A stretch of 64,000 nt of DNA from Oryzias latipes (lineage: Eukaryota; Chordata; Actinopteri; Beloniformes; Adrianichthyidae): assembly GCF_002234675.1 (NCBI RefSeq), contig NC_019876.2, forward strand, positions 14,754,829 to 14,818,828. The letters are read 5' to 3'. Below, piece after piece: positions 25,610 to 36,117 of the stretch. The notes beneath the pieces were generated by a model, which saw nothing but the letters and a program-made list of their open reading frames with translations, was not told the DNA's origin and searched no databases. Each line of letters begins with the position of its first letter. Within the stretch, counting starts at the first letter, position 1. Made by a program: the position numbers and the translations under genes.

Positions 25610-27330
25610 TGAAAATCATGTTTTTGGTATTTTTAACATGTTCTTGTTGCATTTTTTTTGATGATGGACTACATATAGAAAGAAAATTAAGTTAAAAATT
25701 GAACATTTCTTTATTCAAATCTTTCTGAATCAGGAGCAGACGAAAAAATGCAGATGGAAGAACTTTTTTGGGGCGTAGAAACTAGATGGCCAAGCCAAAA
25801 GCTTCCTGCTCTGCTTCATTCTGATGGACCAGCTTGTAGACAACTAAATCCATGTCAGCTTTTTTTTTCCCTTTCTGAGCTGCATCTGGCTCCAAACAGT
25901 ACGACTGAATGGCTTAAATATTGCTCACCATTTTAATTGCCTCCATAATGGTAGGTTGGGGTTGTGAGGGGCTGTAAGCTAGCGGAAGAGCATATAAACA
26001 AATGGGTGAAGGGCATGGTCCACGGTAACAGTCTTGGTCACAACTCAGAAGTGAATTTCTAATAAACTCCTACCGCTCTGCAGAAACGATGTCCTAGAAC
26101 AGGGGTCGGGAACCTTTTTGGCCAAGAGAGCCATAAACGCCACATATTTTTAAATGTAATTTCAAAAGAGCCATACAATAATGTAGTGTCCCTTTCCCAC
26201 ACTGAGGCACGGAGACTTAACCTCTTTTAGGGTTCTCTATTCTGGTTACTGCAGACCACAACAAACGCCATACAATTAATTCAGCAACTCCTCAATCTCT
26301 CCCACAGAGACGAGAGAGAGCGCTTCTCCCAACTTTATATTCGCTCCTGCCGCTCCAGCCCTCCCATTTCCCTTATTCGGCCCATAGCTGAACCCCATTG
26401 GTCCAAACTACCTAACAACAGGCTGAGCGACAGAACTGAGAGCCAATCAGATCTCTGCTTGATGCGTTTAAGGAACTCCAGAACTTTTAACGCGGCCCAA
26501 CAGCCAAGTTAAACTCAGTACGCGACAATATGTTTAAAACTAAATATACAAATGAATGTGTGTATTTGATGTAAATTCAACACTTTTAAAGTACAATAAG
26601 TCTGTGGATTCTTTTTAATAACATTGTTATGCTGTTGCTAATAAATGATGAGTATTTCTCGTGGTAGTTTTGCTGATTGTCTAGTCTGGTTGATACGTGG
26701 TGAGTTTCTGCTTCATGCAGGCGTTGAGACTTTAAACGTGATCGTAGGTCTGAATGTTCTGTAGATGTGAGACAGACATGGAGACAAACACACTCTCACA
26801 CGCTGCAGTGAGTGACGGGCAGCGGGTTTTACGTTATTACAATCCCTGCGCGGTTCACCTTACTGACCGAGCCCCCCACCCCCTCTGCTTTCATCCTCTA
26901 ACATCCCGTCCCCGCAACTGTGCGCTCTTTCTCAGAGACGGGAGCGCGCAGTTTTAGGCACGGCAATTCACAGGTTTCCGGCTGGTACAAACTCTGTGAA
27001 ATAATAGATAATAGTAAAGTGATAATGCTGGTGTAGATTTTGTTCTCCAAGCACCGCTACTACTGTGCGCCTCTGGCATCGCATCGCGCCAGACAAGGTC
27101 TGGTCTAATGAAAAAAAAAAAAAAAAGTATAATTAAAGATTTGTCTGCGAGCCACATGTGACCATCAAAAGAGCCATATATGGCTCGCGAGCCATAGGTT
27201 CCCGACCCCTGTCCTAGAACATGCCACGTTTTTTTTTAAAATTTAGGCTAAAAATGGCAGAATCCTAATAAAAAGACCACTGGGAACGATTTGAAAATAG
27301 ATCAGAAGATGATCGGAGCGGGACACTCTG
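25610..27330 (-). mobile_element. MITE family A, copy 3, split by a hAT insertion
   Basis: The left piece (25610-26099) has AACATGTTCTTGTTGCATTT, TTTCTTTATTCAAATC, AATCAGGAGCAGACGAAAAAATGC and CTCTGCAGAAACGATGTCCTAG. The right piece (27212-27330) has AAAAAGACCACTGGGAACGA and AATAGATCAGAAGATGATCGG. Together they equal one family copy in reverse orientation. The hAT element 26100-27211 sits exactly between them, at the GTCCTAGAA site. Confidence 0.75.
26100..27211. mobile_element. Non-autonomous hAT transposon, 1112 bp, complete with 8-bp target duplication
   Basis: Starts CAGGGGTCGGGAACCTTTTT and ends with AGGTTCCCGACCCCTG, a 16-base perfect terminal inverted repeat. The same 8 bases, TCCTAGAA, stand at 26092-26099 and 27212-27219. 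Subterminal repeats of AGAGCCATA appear near both ends (GCCAAGAGAGCCATAAACG on the left; AAGAGCCATATATGGCTCGC on the right). No frame inside resembles a hAT transposase, so it would need one in trans. The length, TIR and central TA of the target fit the Buster-type hAT pattern. Confidence 0.9.
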
Positions 27331-27568
27331 AATGATTATCCTTTTGTCGTTCGTACATTTTTTGAGTGTGTGTCCCCTGAACATGATGGGAATTTCTTTT
27401 GTAAATTTAACTTCCTTAAATTTTTAGAGATCCTAGAAGAGGATGTGAGACTTGTCCTGCACTTCTGTTTTACTGACTCCTGGTATGTCCACAAAAAGAA
27501 AATTCCTTTCTTTTTGCTTTCTGCTTAGTGTCAATAAGTGACTTTTTCTCTAAAGGTCTTTCCCAGAG

Positions 27569-30500
27569 ATGAGTAATTTAAAGCAGAAAGCAGAGGGCAA
27601 GAGCGACGGGGAGGACAGCCCGGACGGAGGATGGGGCTGGGTGCTGGTTGTTGCCATGTTCGTCAGCATGAGCCTGGTGTTCGGCCTGATGCGCAGCTTG
27701 GGGATCTTCTTTATGGAGTTCGTTCAGTACTTTGAGGAAAGTGCTCAGGCCATCTCCTGGATCTCATCCATTGGTCTGGCAGCGCAGCAGTTCTTCAGTG
27801 AGTCGCGCCAGCATATAAAAAACATGTTGACCTTTTTGTTCTAATTTTAACCCTTTAACACCGGATATATCGCCGGTGACGCCTAAATAACGCACGCCCT
27901 TTGACATGCTGTAACTCATCGAACTTAGTAAAGTGTTGAAGCCTCTTTTCTTCACTTCAGAATCCGCTGGAATTTTGTCAATTGCGTAAACGCTTGAAGA
28001 GTTTCGGTAGTCTAAAGAAGGTATAAACTGGAGCTAAAACTCTGGTGTTAAAGGGTTCAATGAGAACTTTTTGTTGTTGCTTAAGGTCTTTAAAAGGTAA
28101 ACAGATCAAGTAATCAAATACGGAACAAATCCATTCGTTTCTGGAAAATCGTTTTATTCTTTTCCTTAAATGAATTAGTAAATTTATGCAAAGTTTGACA
28201 TGCATTTAAAACAAAGAGTTTCCAAACTTGTCGTTTCAGGTCCATTGAGTGCTGCGCTGTGTAACGCGTTCAACGCCAGGGCGGTGGTCATGACTGGAGG
28301 CTTCTTGGCTGGACTTGGCCTGATACTTGCTTCTCAGGCCACCTGCCTTGTTCACCTTTACCTCACTATGGGCCTAATTTCAGGTACAAAAAGGTTGCTT
28401 TGTCTTTCAGTGGAAAAACATCTCACAAACAATTGTAAAAATGCTTTATTGAGACATTTCCCTTTGTTTGAGGAGACCGGACATTCTGCTGTCAAGGCTT
28501 TTTATTCATTTAACACTAGAGATTAGGGCTGTAGATCACTGAGGTAGCGATTTGATTTGATTCACTGCACTTCACTTCACTTCAATGATATACAATTTTT
28601 ACATTTGTTGTTCATTGATCCGGTTTGCTCCTCTAGTGTTTCCCTATGTTTAGTAACTGACAGTATTACTAGCAACAAAAGCTTTTCAATGTCCTGTTCT
28701 GATCTGCTCACCATTTCATGCACAGGATGACAGGTGGTTGATTTGTAAACAAAAAGAATGAGGCGGTAAAGACCGTGTCTTACAGCCACAACGTAGAATT
28801 TAAGTGGAAAAAGTAAGAAAAGTTATCGTTTGTATTCTGACATTCTCACAGATGCATCACGAATGAACCACCTTAAAACCACGGAAGAAATACGAATAAA
28901 CCACGCCAAGAAAAACATAAATCAAAGTAAAACATAACCTAACCTGTACGTCATTATTGGGCCATTTATATGTGAAAAGTTTGCATGTGGAATAATCGTA
29001 GAAGGCCACAAATTTGCGTATTGATTCTGCAAAAATCACATAGAATTGCTCAAGATTTATGTAATAATTGCGTATAAGCTACATAAAATTCTCAAAAACT
29101 CTGTAATTCTCAACCGACCAAAACATTTGGAACAGCTCAAAACCAAATTCACGTAAAGACCCATCAGACGAAACTTTCAGCGGACATCTGCGTACATCGA
29201 CGAATGCAAGAAACACTTATGAAATATGTATATCACGCATGTATCATGAAAGACCAAAAATTTGAGACATGGCCTTTACTGTTTAGCTCTGGCTCCAGCT
29301 ACACGTCCCTACACAGTGATTCGTGCTTATCTCTAGACTAAAGTAAACAGGGAACAGCTCAGAAAGTAAACACACTAATGTCTGACAGTGCACAAACTAT
29401 GCTAACACCGTTTGTTACAAACTTATAACATGTTTTAGCAGACTCCTGGTTGAGTAAAACACTTTCTGAGTCAGGATCAACTCCCTACCTTTGTAAAAAT
29501 GACTCTTTCAGAATATTGATTTCATGGTTGTGTTTCCACAACTACATTTTTGCAAAACAATAATAATAAACTGCATCCACTGCTGCTTATTGTAACCATT
29601 GTAAAGAACGAGAAAAACCGTTACCATCTGTAATGGTAAAAAGGCACACCTATGGAGCATGACAAATCCAAGTGAGTAACTTCCTCTACGCAGTGTAGTG
29701 GAGACACTTTAGATTTTCTTCTGTTAGAAAAACGCAGCTTGTGATCTTTCTGGCTTCCTGGCCATCAAAGATACAGAAGATCTTCGGAAAGAAACATGTT
29801 TAGAGGGTTTCTTAGAATATATCACAATATGGCAAGATGTGTACCTCAAAAAACACACTTCTAAATTCAAACTCTAGTATAAATGTCATCCACTGCTTGC
29901 AGTAGTGACCTGCAGCCGCATAGACTGATGTATGTTTCCTTTGCTGTTCCTCCAGGTTTGGGGTGGGGGTTGATCTTTACTCCCATGGTAGCTACAGTCA
30001 TCGCTAACTTCTCTCACCGGCGGACCCTGGCTTTAGGACTGGGCTTTTCCAGCATTGGCCTCTCTTCTTTTGCCTTTAACCCCCTTTTCCAACTGCTGGT
30101 GGAGACGTACGCCTGGAGAGGTGCCCTTCTCATTTTGGGTGGCCTAAGCCTCAACATAGTACCCTGTGGAGCTCTGATTCGCCCACAGCCCCGCCCCAAA
30201 GCTCTCCAAAAGGTAGAGGCCGATGGAGAACATCTCAACAGTGGAACCTGTTGGATTAGAACTTTAAACTTGTGACGTATGCCCTCAGTTCACCTCAGTA
30301 ATTCATTTTCTCATTAGAAATGTACTTGTATGTCTCTTATTCTCCGGTTTTTGCTTTTATGCTATACTTATACTTCAGCATTTCTGTGGTTTACATTGAG
30401 TTTTTATATTCTTGTTCAGTTTCAATTAAAATGAGTAGTTAATTGTATCCCTTAAATGTTTAGAAAGACACAAAACCTGAGAAAAGTATGTTGGCCACGA

Positions 30501-33500
30501 GAAAAATCCAAAACGGCGGCCATTTGTAAAGATGGCGGCCATCAGTGGCGGTTTTTGATATGGGCGATGTGGGCGGTCACCCAGGGCGGCACTTCATAGG
30601 GGGCGGCATTTGCCGTGGCCGATGCGTGCGTTACGCACATATTATGCTGTGGTACTACGACGATATTACGACGATAGATATCTACGATATTCACAGAGGA
30701 AGCTTGTAGCTTTTAATTTGAAATTGCTTCAGCTGCTGACACTTATCACTTTTATTTTGATACATCAGACTCTTAAGAATGTCTTCATCCTATTTGCTCT
30801 TCACACTTATGGTGCAAAAAAAAAAAAAAAAGATGAAATAACTCAGAGTGAAACAACGTTAAACAGGCACATGAAAAGGAATTGGGCAGAACAATCACCC
30901 GTGCTCAACCCAATTTCGACAAAAGCAGGCAATGGGGATTATTTCCCACAATTCCTTGCTCTGACACGGCAGACCCGACACGCACGTGACCACCGCCCTC
31001 TGCTGCAAGACGCTTGCGGCCACACCTCTTTGCGGTAGTCTTTGGAACATAAGTCAAAAAACTCGAGAGGGAGGCGCAACTCGCCGGTGGCTGGCTGAAT
31101 CACACTAACAGGTGATTGGGAGTCTTTTTCTATCTGACAATCAAATCTGGGCCGCAGCTGCGCCTCCCGTCAGAGAGACGGAGCCGCGTGTGTCAGAGGG
31201 AAGGGGAGGGGTGGTGGGGGCAGACCATTTTTTATGGATTGAGTTGGTGTTGCACAAATTTAGGGAAATGCCAAATATTTTTGGAGTAATCCCACTGATG
31301 AGTTCTATGATTTTGTCTTTAATGTTTTATAAGACCTAAACATTAATCACAATAAGTTTTTTTTTTAGACCTAATCCCTCTGATATGTTTCACAAAGACA
31401 CACACAGGACGTCACGCATTAAGAAATTATTGCTAAAAGTGAAGCAGGAGTCTAGCTCTAAAAAAAATGCTCTAAAAAATGATAAAACAGCACAAAAAAA
31501 ACGGAATTATTTGATTTGTAATTTCTTGTTAATATTTCCAGGCTTTCTTTGTTTTGTCCTGCAGCATGTTCATATTTGTATAATTTTGACAGAATAAATT
31601 TCTATGGAGAGCAAAATATTACAAGTTATTTAAGGTTTAACTTGTGTTCCTGTTTTTATTCATATTTATGTTCAAAAAGTTCAGTTTAAAAGGTTTAAAA
31701 GTTTAGCTTTAGTGTGTTCATTAAATGTTTATCTTCTTCGGCCCAAAACCTTAAGCGTGTTTTTAACTTAGGCCCCCTGTGTGACTGAGTTTGACCCCCG
31801 CTGTAATAGGAGTCTAAAAAAGTCATGCATTTTTTGTGTAAAATGGTTAAATAGAAGATAGGGAACACAACAGGATGTTGTTGTCAAATTTTGTATATGT
31901 GCGGGGGGGGGGGGGGGGGGCGCTGGTGGGGTTACTCGCCCAGGGAGTAAGTCAGTGTAGAACCGCCACTGCCGGCCATTGACATAAATGCTGCAAAAAT
32001 ATTCAATGTCTATTTGCCCAAGTCTCTACAAAATGGCACTGTTCAAGCACAAAATGCAGTCTTTAAACATGTGGGGTACCTACAGAATACATATGTTCAT
32101 TATATATTTTAAAATATTAGATTTTCTCATGGCTAATGGGCGTTTTTCTGGAAGAAGGGATCCTAAGGTACAACGTTTTCAGTATCAGGTACATCAAATT
32201 TAGCGGTCACACCATAAAATACATGATTTGTCTGAAATATCAACCACATATATCAGTCACAAACTTCAGCTCTCCACTAAATTAGGCTTGTTGTCTTTTC
32301 TCTGCAGGAATCAAAGAGTACGCTGTCTTGTTCTGATGTTCTGCGTCGATTCTCCTCATACCTGGAGCTGTCTCTGCTCCTAGAGAGGCCTTACATCACC
32401 TACACCTTGGGCGTCAGTCTTTTCAACGTCGGCTATTTTGTTCCGTATTTCCACCTGGTGGCCCACAGCCGCCAGGCCGGCTTCTCCCAGTACCAGGCGG
32501 CTTTCGTGGTGTCAGCCGCGGGAGCCACGGACATTTGCGGCCGAGTGGTGTCGGGGTGGTTCTCCGACCTGGGCCACTTCCGGCTCATCCACTTGCTGAG
32601 CTTTTGGACACTGCTGGTGGGACTGTTCATCATGCTACTGCCCGTGAGCTCCCTGACCGGCTCTTACGCCGCTTTGGTGGTGATCAGCCTCCTGTACGGG
32701 TTCTGCTCGGGAGCGTTGACCTCGCTGGTGTTTGCGGTGGTGCCAAAGATCGTCGGGGTGCAGAGGACGATGGGCGCCCTTGGGCTGCTGCAGCTCATCG
32801 AGAGCAGTGCAGGACTGCTGGGAACCCCTCTGTCAGGTAGGAGCACGACAAAGAGGCCCACTGGAGTCCTAGAGGCTTGTTTTAAGGGTGTTTATATGTC
32901 ATGTCACTATTCCGGAAGTCGGACATGTTGGCGACATTAAAAAATTGGATTGCTTGACAACGCCTCCAGAACTCAGCTTCAACCTTTCAACATTAGCTCC
33001 AGTGTTGATTTTCTTTTGACTACCATAACTCTGCAACACAATTAACGTAACATCTGCAGTGTCAAAGGGTTAAACGTGATGTCATCATTCCAGGAGTTGG
33101 CCATGTTGGTGATATCAAAACATTAACGCTCGACGACGACTCCAGAACTCAGCTTTAAAGATAAATGGTCAATTGTTGCCGTGCACTCGGCTGTCAGTGT
33201 GTTTCAGTTTTCCCGTTTGACCAAAACTGTGAAGAACCAAGAATGTTACGACAGAAGAATCACCAGCCTCCTACAGGACTTTGATGGAAAGAATGAGAAA
33301 ACATCTACATCTGATCAGCTCATTTTGACTATAGTCACATGTCCACCACAACGGCTTTCCTCTGTTCTTTATCCACTACAATGTCTGGTTGGTTCTCCAT
33401 TACCATCCTATCAGTCTGGATCTGGAAGTCCCACAGGATCTTTGCCCTCTCATTCTCTACCACCTTCAGAGGTGTTTCCCATTTTTACCTTGGGGTTTCC

Positions 33501-34613
33501 AGTTCATATTCTGCACACATGTTCCTGTATATTATTCCAGCCACTTGATTGTGGCGCTCCATGTATGCCTTACCTGCCAGCATCTTACACCCTGCAGTTA
33601 TGTGCTGGATTGTTTCAGGCACCTCTTTGCACAGCCTATACCTTGGGTCTTGTCTGGTGTGGTAGATCTGAGCCTCTATTGCTCTGGTGCTGTCCTGTAA
33701 GCCAGCCCTTTCTAGCCATTGGTAGGACTTCTTGATATCAGCCACATCAGTTATGGTCCGGTGGTACATCCCATTCTGGGGTTTGTCCTCCCATGAGGAT
33801 CTTTCCTCCAGCACTGTATCCTCTGCTCTCCATTGCTTGAGACATTCAACATCCAAGATATATATATAAATGCAAGTTGAACTGTGGATGTTAATATTTC
33901 TGAAGCAGCCTGTAAATTTTTACCCATTCAGTAGATCTTTTGATCTATTTTCAAAGCCTTCCCGGTGGTCTTTTAATTATGATGATACCGACGAAACTTG
34001 TCGTTTTCTAGGACAGTTTCTGCAGAGCAGGGGGTGTGTGGACAGCCTGCGTATTTTTTTTACATCGTAATCATGATAGTTTTTAATCAGCATTTTTTCA
34101 TCTGCACCTGTTTCATTCTGATTTGAATAAAGAAATACTCAGAAATTCAATTTTGAGCTAAATATTCTTAATATATGTCTTCCATCATCAGAAACATGCC
34201 ACAAAAACTTGTTAAACCACCATTTTTATCACAGTAATCTTAATCTTCATTATTAACATACTCTAACACACAAACCACATAATTTAGATTTAGAGTGCTG
34301 TGTTGAGTCTGCAGCGATGGTTTCTTACCAGCATCATGTGGTCATGAATCTTTTTTTTTTTTTTAGTAAATCACTTTCTCTGTTTGAAGGGTTCCTCAAG
34401 GACATCACCGGAAACTATGTCGCCTCCTTCTTGGTTGCCGGTTCCTTCCTCCTCCTGGGTTCCTTCACCCTGGCCACGCTGCCTCACTTCTTCTCCTGCA
34501 CGGATCCTCCACTTCCTGTCACTGACAAGAGCGACAGTTTGCCCCCAGAGCTGCAGCAGATGAGCAGCTTGTCTACAGACGCTAACAATCAGACAGACGA
34601 ACCAGAGAGGTAA
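27569..34613 (+). CDS. slc16a13: slc16a13, monocarboxylate transporter 13 (complete, 5 coding exons, 460 aa)
   Basis: Exons 27569-27797, 28240-28383, 29956-30212, 32308-32836 and 34390-34613 keep phase at every junction. The protein is a 12-helix major-facilitator transporter of the plasma membrane or Golgi. It opens with the SLC16 signature [10 protein letters not shown] at residues 18-27. Then come [41 protein letters not shown], the long central cytoplasmic loop (about residues 198-230), [11 protein letters not shown], and the helix-8 [10 protein letters not shown]. There Asp and Arg four residues apart match the pair that binds proton and substrate in MCT1. The final helix region reads [29 protein letters not shown] and the ending LATLPHFF favour SLC16A13 over SLC16A11. 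Its substrate is not established from sequence. It is slightly longer than the human protein (426 aa) at the C-terminus. Confidence 0.94.
27851..28055. mobile_element. piggyBac-like MITE in slc16a13 intron 1, 205 bp
   Basis: TTAA at 27847-27850 is followed by CCCTTTAACACCGGATATAT. The right end is CTCTGGTGTTAAAGGG followed by TTCA (28056-28059), a decayed TTAA. The inverted ends match over CCCTTTAACACC.GA. It is close in size to the 21-kb copy but differs in sequence. Confidence 0.65.
28384..29955 (+). other. slc16a13 intron 2
   Basis: AT-rich, with no coding frame that splices into the gene. I recognise no complete mobile element. A GGGCTGTAGATCACTGAGGTAG segment near 28527 may be the end of a decayed hAT element. 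Confidence 0.4.
30543..31971. mobile_element. Non-autonomous hAT transposon, 1429 bp, in slc16a13 intron 3
   Basis: Begins CAGTGGCGGTTTTTGATATG and ends AGAACCGCCACTG, with subterminal GGGCGGTCACCCAGGGCGGC against GTTACTCGCCCAGGGAGTAA. The flanks GCGGCCAT (30535-30542) and CCGGCCAT (31972-31979) match at 7 of 8 bases, the 8-bp duplication of hAT. Inside is a run of about 18 G at 31903-31920. The 142-codon frame at 30610-31038 has no convincing hAT transposase or BED-finger motif. Confidence 0.8.
33300..33856 (-). pseudogene. R2/R4-like LINE ORF C-terminal fragment in slc16a13 intron 4
   Basis: The minus-strand frame 33856-33485 reads [60 protein letters not shown] and [21 protein letters not shown] following frame reads [20 protein letters not shown]. 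This is the C-terminal part, with its cysteine-histidine motif (C-x8-H-x4-C as spaced here), of a LINE reverse-transcriptase protein widespread in fish and invertebrates. Compared with the family it lacks about 14 residues between LQDST and RAIEA. It is cut at both ends and ends in stops. Dead. Confidence 0.7.
33930..34240 (+). mobile_element. MITE family A, copy 4 (plus orientation) in slc16a13 intron 4
   Basis: TTTTGATCTATTTTCAAAGC, CTTTTAATTATGATGA, GTTTTCTAGGACAGTTTCTG, AGCAG, TTTGAATAAAGAAATACTCA and CCATCATCAGAAACATGCCA, ACAAAAACTTGTTAAA. The copy is nearly full length but lacks the outermost left bases. It ends about 150 bases before the last slc16a13 exon. Confidence 0.7.
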
Positions 34614-36117
34614 AAATACTCCTGACAGAGTACGGCTCCTTTCTGAAGACGGGAACGCTGCTGCGAAGGTGGATGGAGCATCCTCACGCTGTCGCGGACG
34701 CTCAAATCCAAAAGTGAAGACGAGGCTCAAAACACTTTTGATGTCAGGTTTGCACTTTCAGCTACTTCAGCTGAAATAACTAACTTTCCCTCTATGTCTT
34801 TGAAGGGACTGTAAACAGATACTAATTACCTCTGTACTCAAATGTATTATTTTCTTCAGGTATAAATTTGATTTGCACATTATCTTTCAACATTTTATCA
34901 GCATATGTCAACATTACCTTGTTATTAAGGTGCATTTCCTGTAGTTTAGGTTTTGTAGACCTGGACTTTCACCTGAAGCCACAGCTTTTTATTGACAAAG
35001 TGCTACAAAAGTCTTCTCTGGCTGATTTCTTTCAGCTCCTCCCTTTGTTATCACAGACATCGTTACCAGCTGCAAAACTTTGACAGTGTTGGAAAAGTTG
35101 TCCTGCAGGAACCGTGCTTTCCGTCTGTTCAATACGTGCCTTTTGCATTTGCACCCTGAACTTTAGTAAACCATAAACCCTTTCAAACAGGAAAATTCTG
35201 TCTTTGAGGACAATGAATGAAGGTTTTTAATGGTTAAAATGGGGTCACAGTGAACTGCTGGTTAAAGGCACACTCACCCAGAGTTGCTCCATTAATGGAA
35301 GTCAATAATTAAGTGTTGCTAGGCAACTACCTAAAAGAAAAACCCTTTTTAGTTTTCATTATACAAAATTGTTACCTCTTTGTACCAGCCAACCAAACTA
35401 TGTTGTTTTTACCCCTACTTTACCTCTCTTTTCACAAAACTAGTGTAAAAACCAGAGACCAACCAAACAGCTGTGTCGCCCTCTGCTGGACATTGTAAGA
35501 AATTGAACAAATCCTCTGAAACAGCTTCAATCCACAGAAAAAACAAAGAATTGAACACAATGATTAGAAATTTTTCTACTGTGGTTTATTTGTTCACAAC
35601 ACAGATTTTAAGTACCTTACATAAATGTGAACAGAACTGACAAACATTGGCTGGAATGTTTTCAAACAATTCACGGTAAAGGAAAACATTTTTAGTTTTG
35701 ACAACTTTTACTGTGTGGATTTTGATCAGAAAATGTCTTTATAAAATCAGTTTAGAAAGCAAAATGTCATAAAAATATCTCTTTTTGAATAAAAAAAAAA
35801 AGATTTACAGGTTTTATTTGCAACTTTTGGCACAGCAGTGTTGCCGTCTGAGCGGCAACGTAAGCACACCTCACACTGGCCTCGTGAAGCTGGTTCCATT
35901 TGACACAACGCTCACACAAAGAATTCCCTGTGTGGGGGCACTCGGACCCTCTCAAGCCAGCACCAGCTGAGCTGTGACCGAACGAATGGCAGGGAGCCAG
36001 AAGGAGCGCGTGTCTGCATGCCTGAGAGCTGAAACGCTTCTGTTCCAGCGTAAAAACATGTGGAGTCGAGATGCGACAGGCAGGGTGGGGCGAGAGGAAG
36101 GCCTTTTTTTTTGCTGG
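34614..36117. other. Tail-to-tail gap between slc16a13 and acap1: 3' UTRs
   Basis: No coding frame fits either gene. For acap1, read on the minus strand, AATAAA signals occur at 35818-35813 (CAAATAAAAC) and near 35590 (CAAATAAACC), about 300 and 530 bases after its stop codon. I did not find an equally clear AATAAA for slc16a13 shortly after 34613. A GAGAG|GTAAAA donor-like site spans its stop codon. Confidence 0.45.

Noticed and set aside
26754..26957. 67-codon frame inside the hAT element, considered as transposase
   Set aside because: No hAT dimerisation (hATC) motif or BED-type zinc finger; the element looks non-autonomous.
30610..31038. 142-codon frame inside the second hAT element
   Set aside because: Crosses a poly-A run and shows no convincing transposase block; treated as decayed sequence.
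33181..33735. 184-codon plus-strand frame
   Set aside because: It is antisense to the clear LINE protein on the minus strand.
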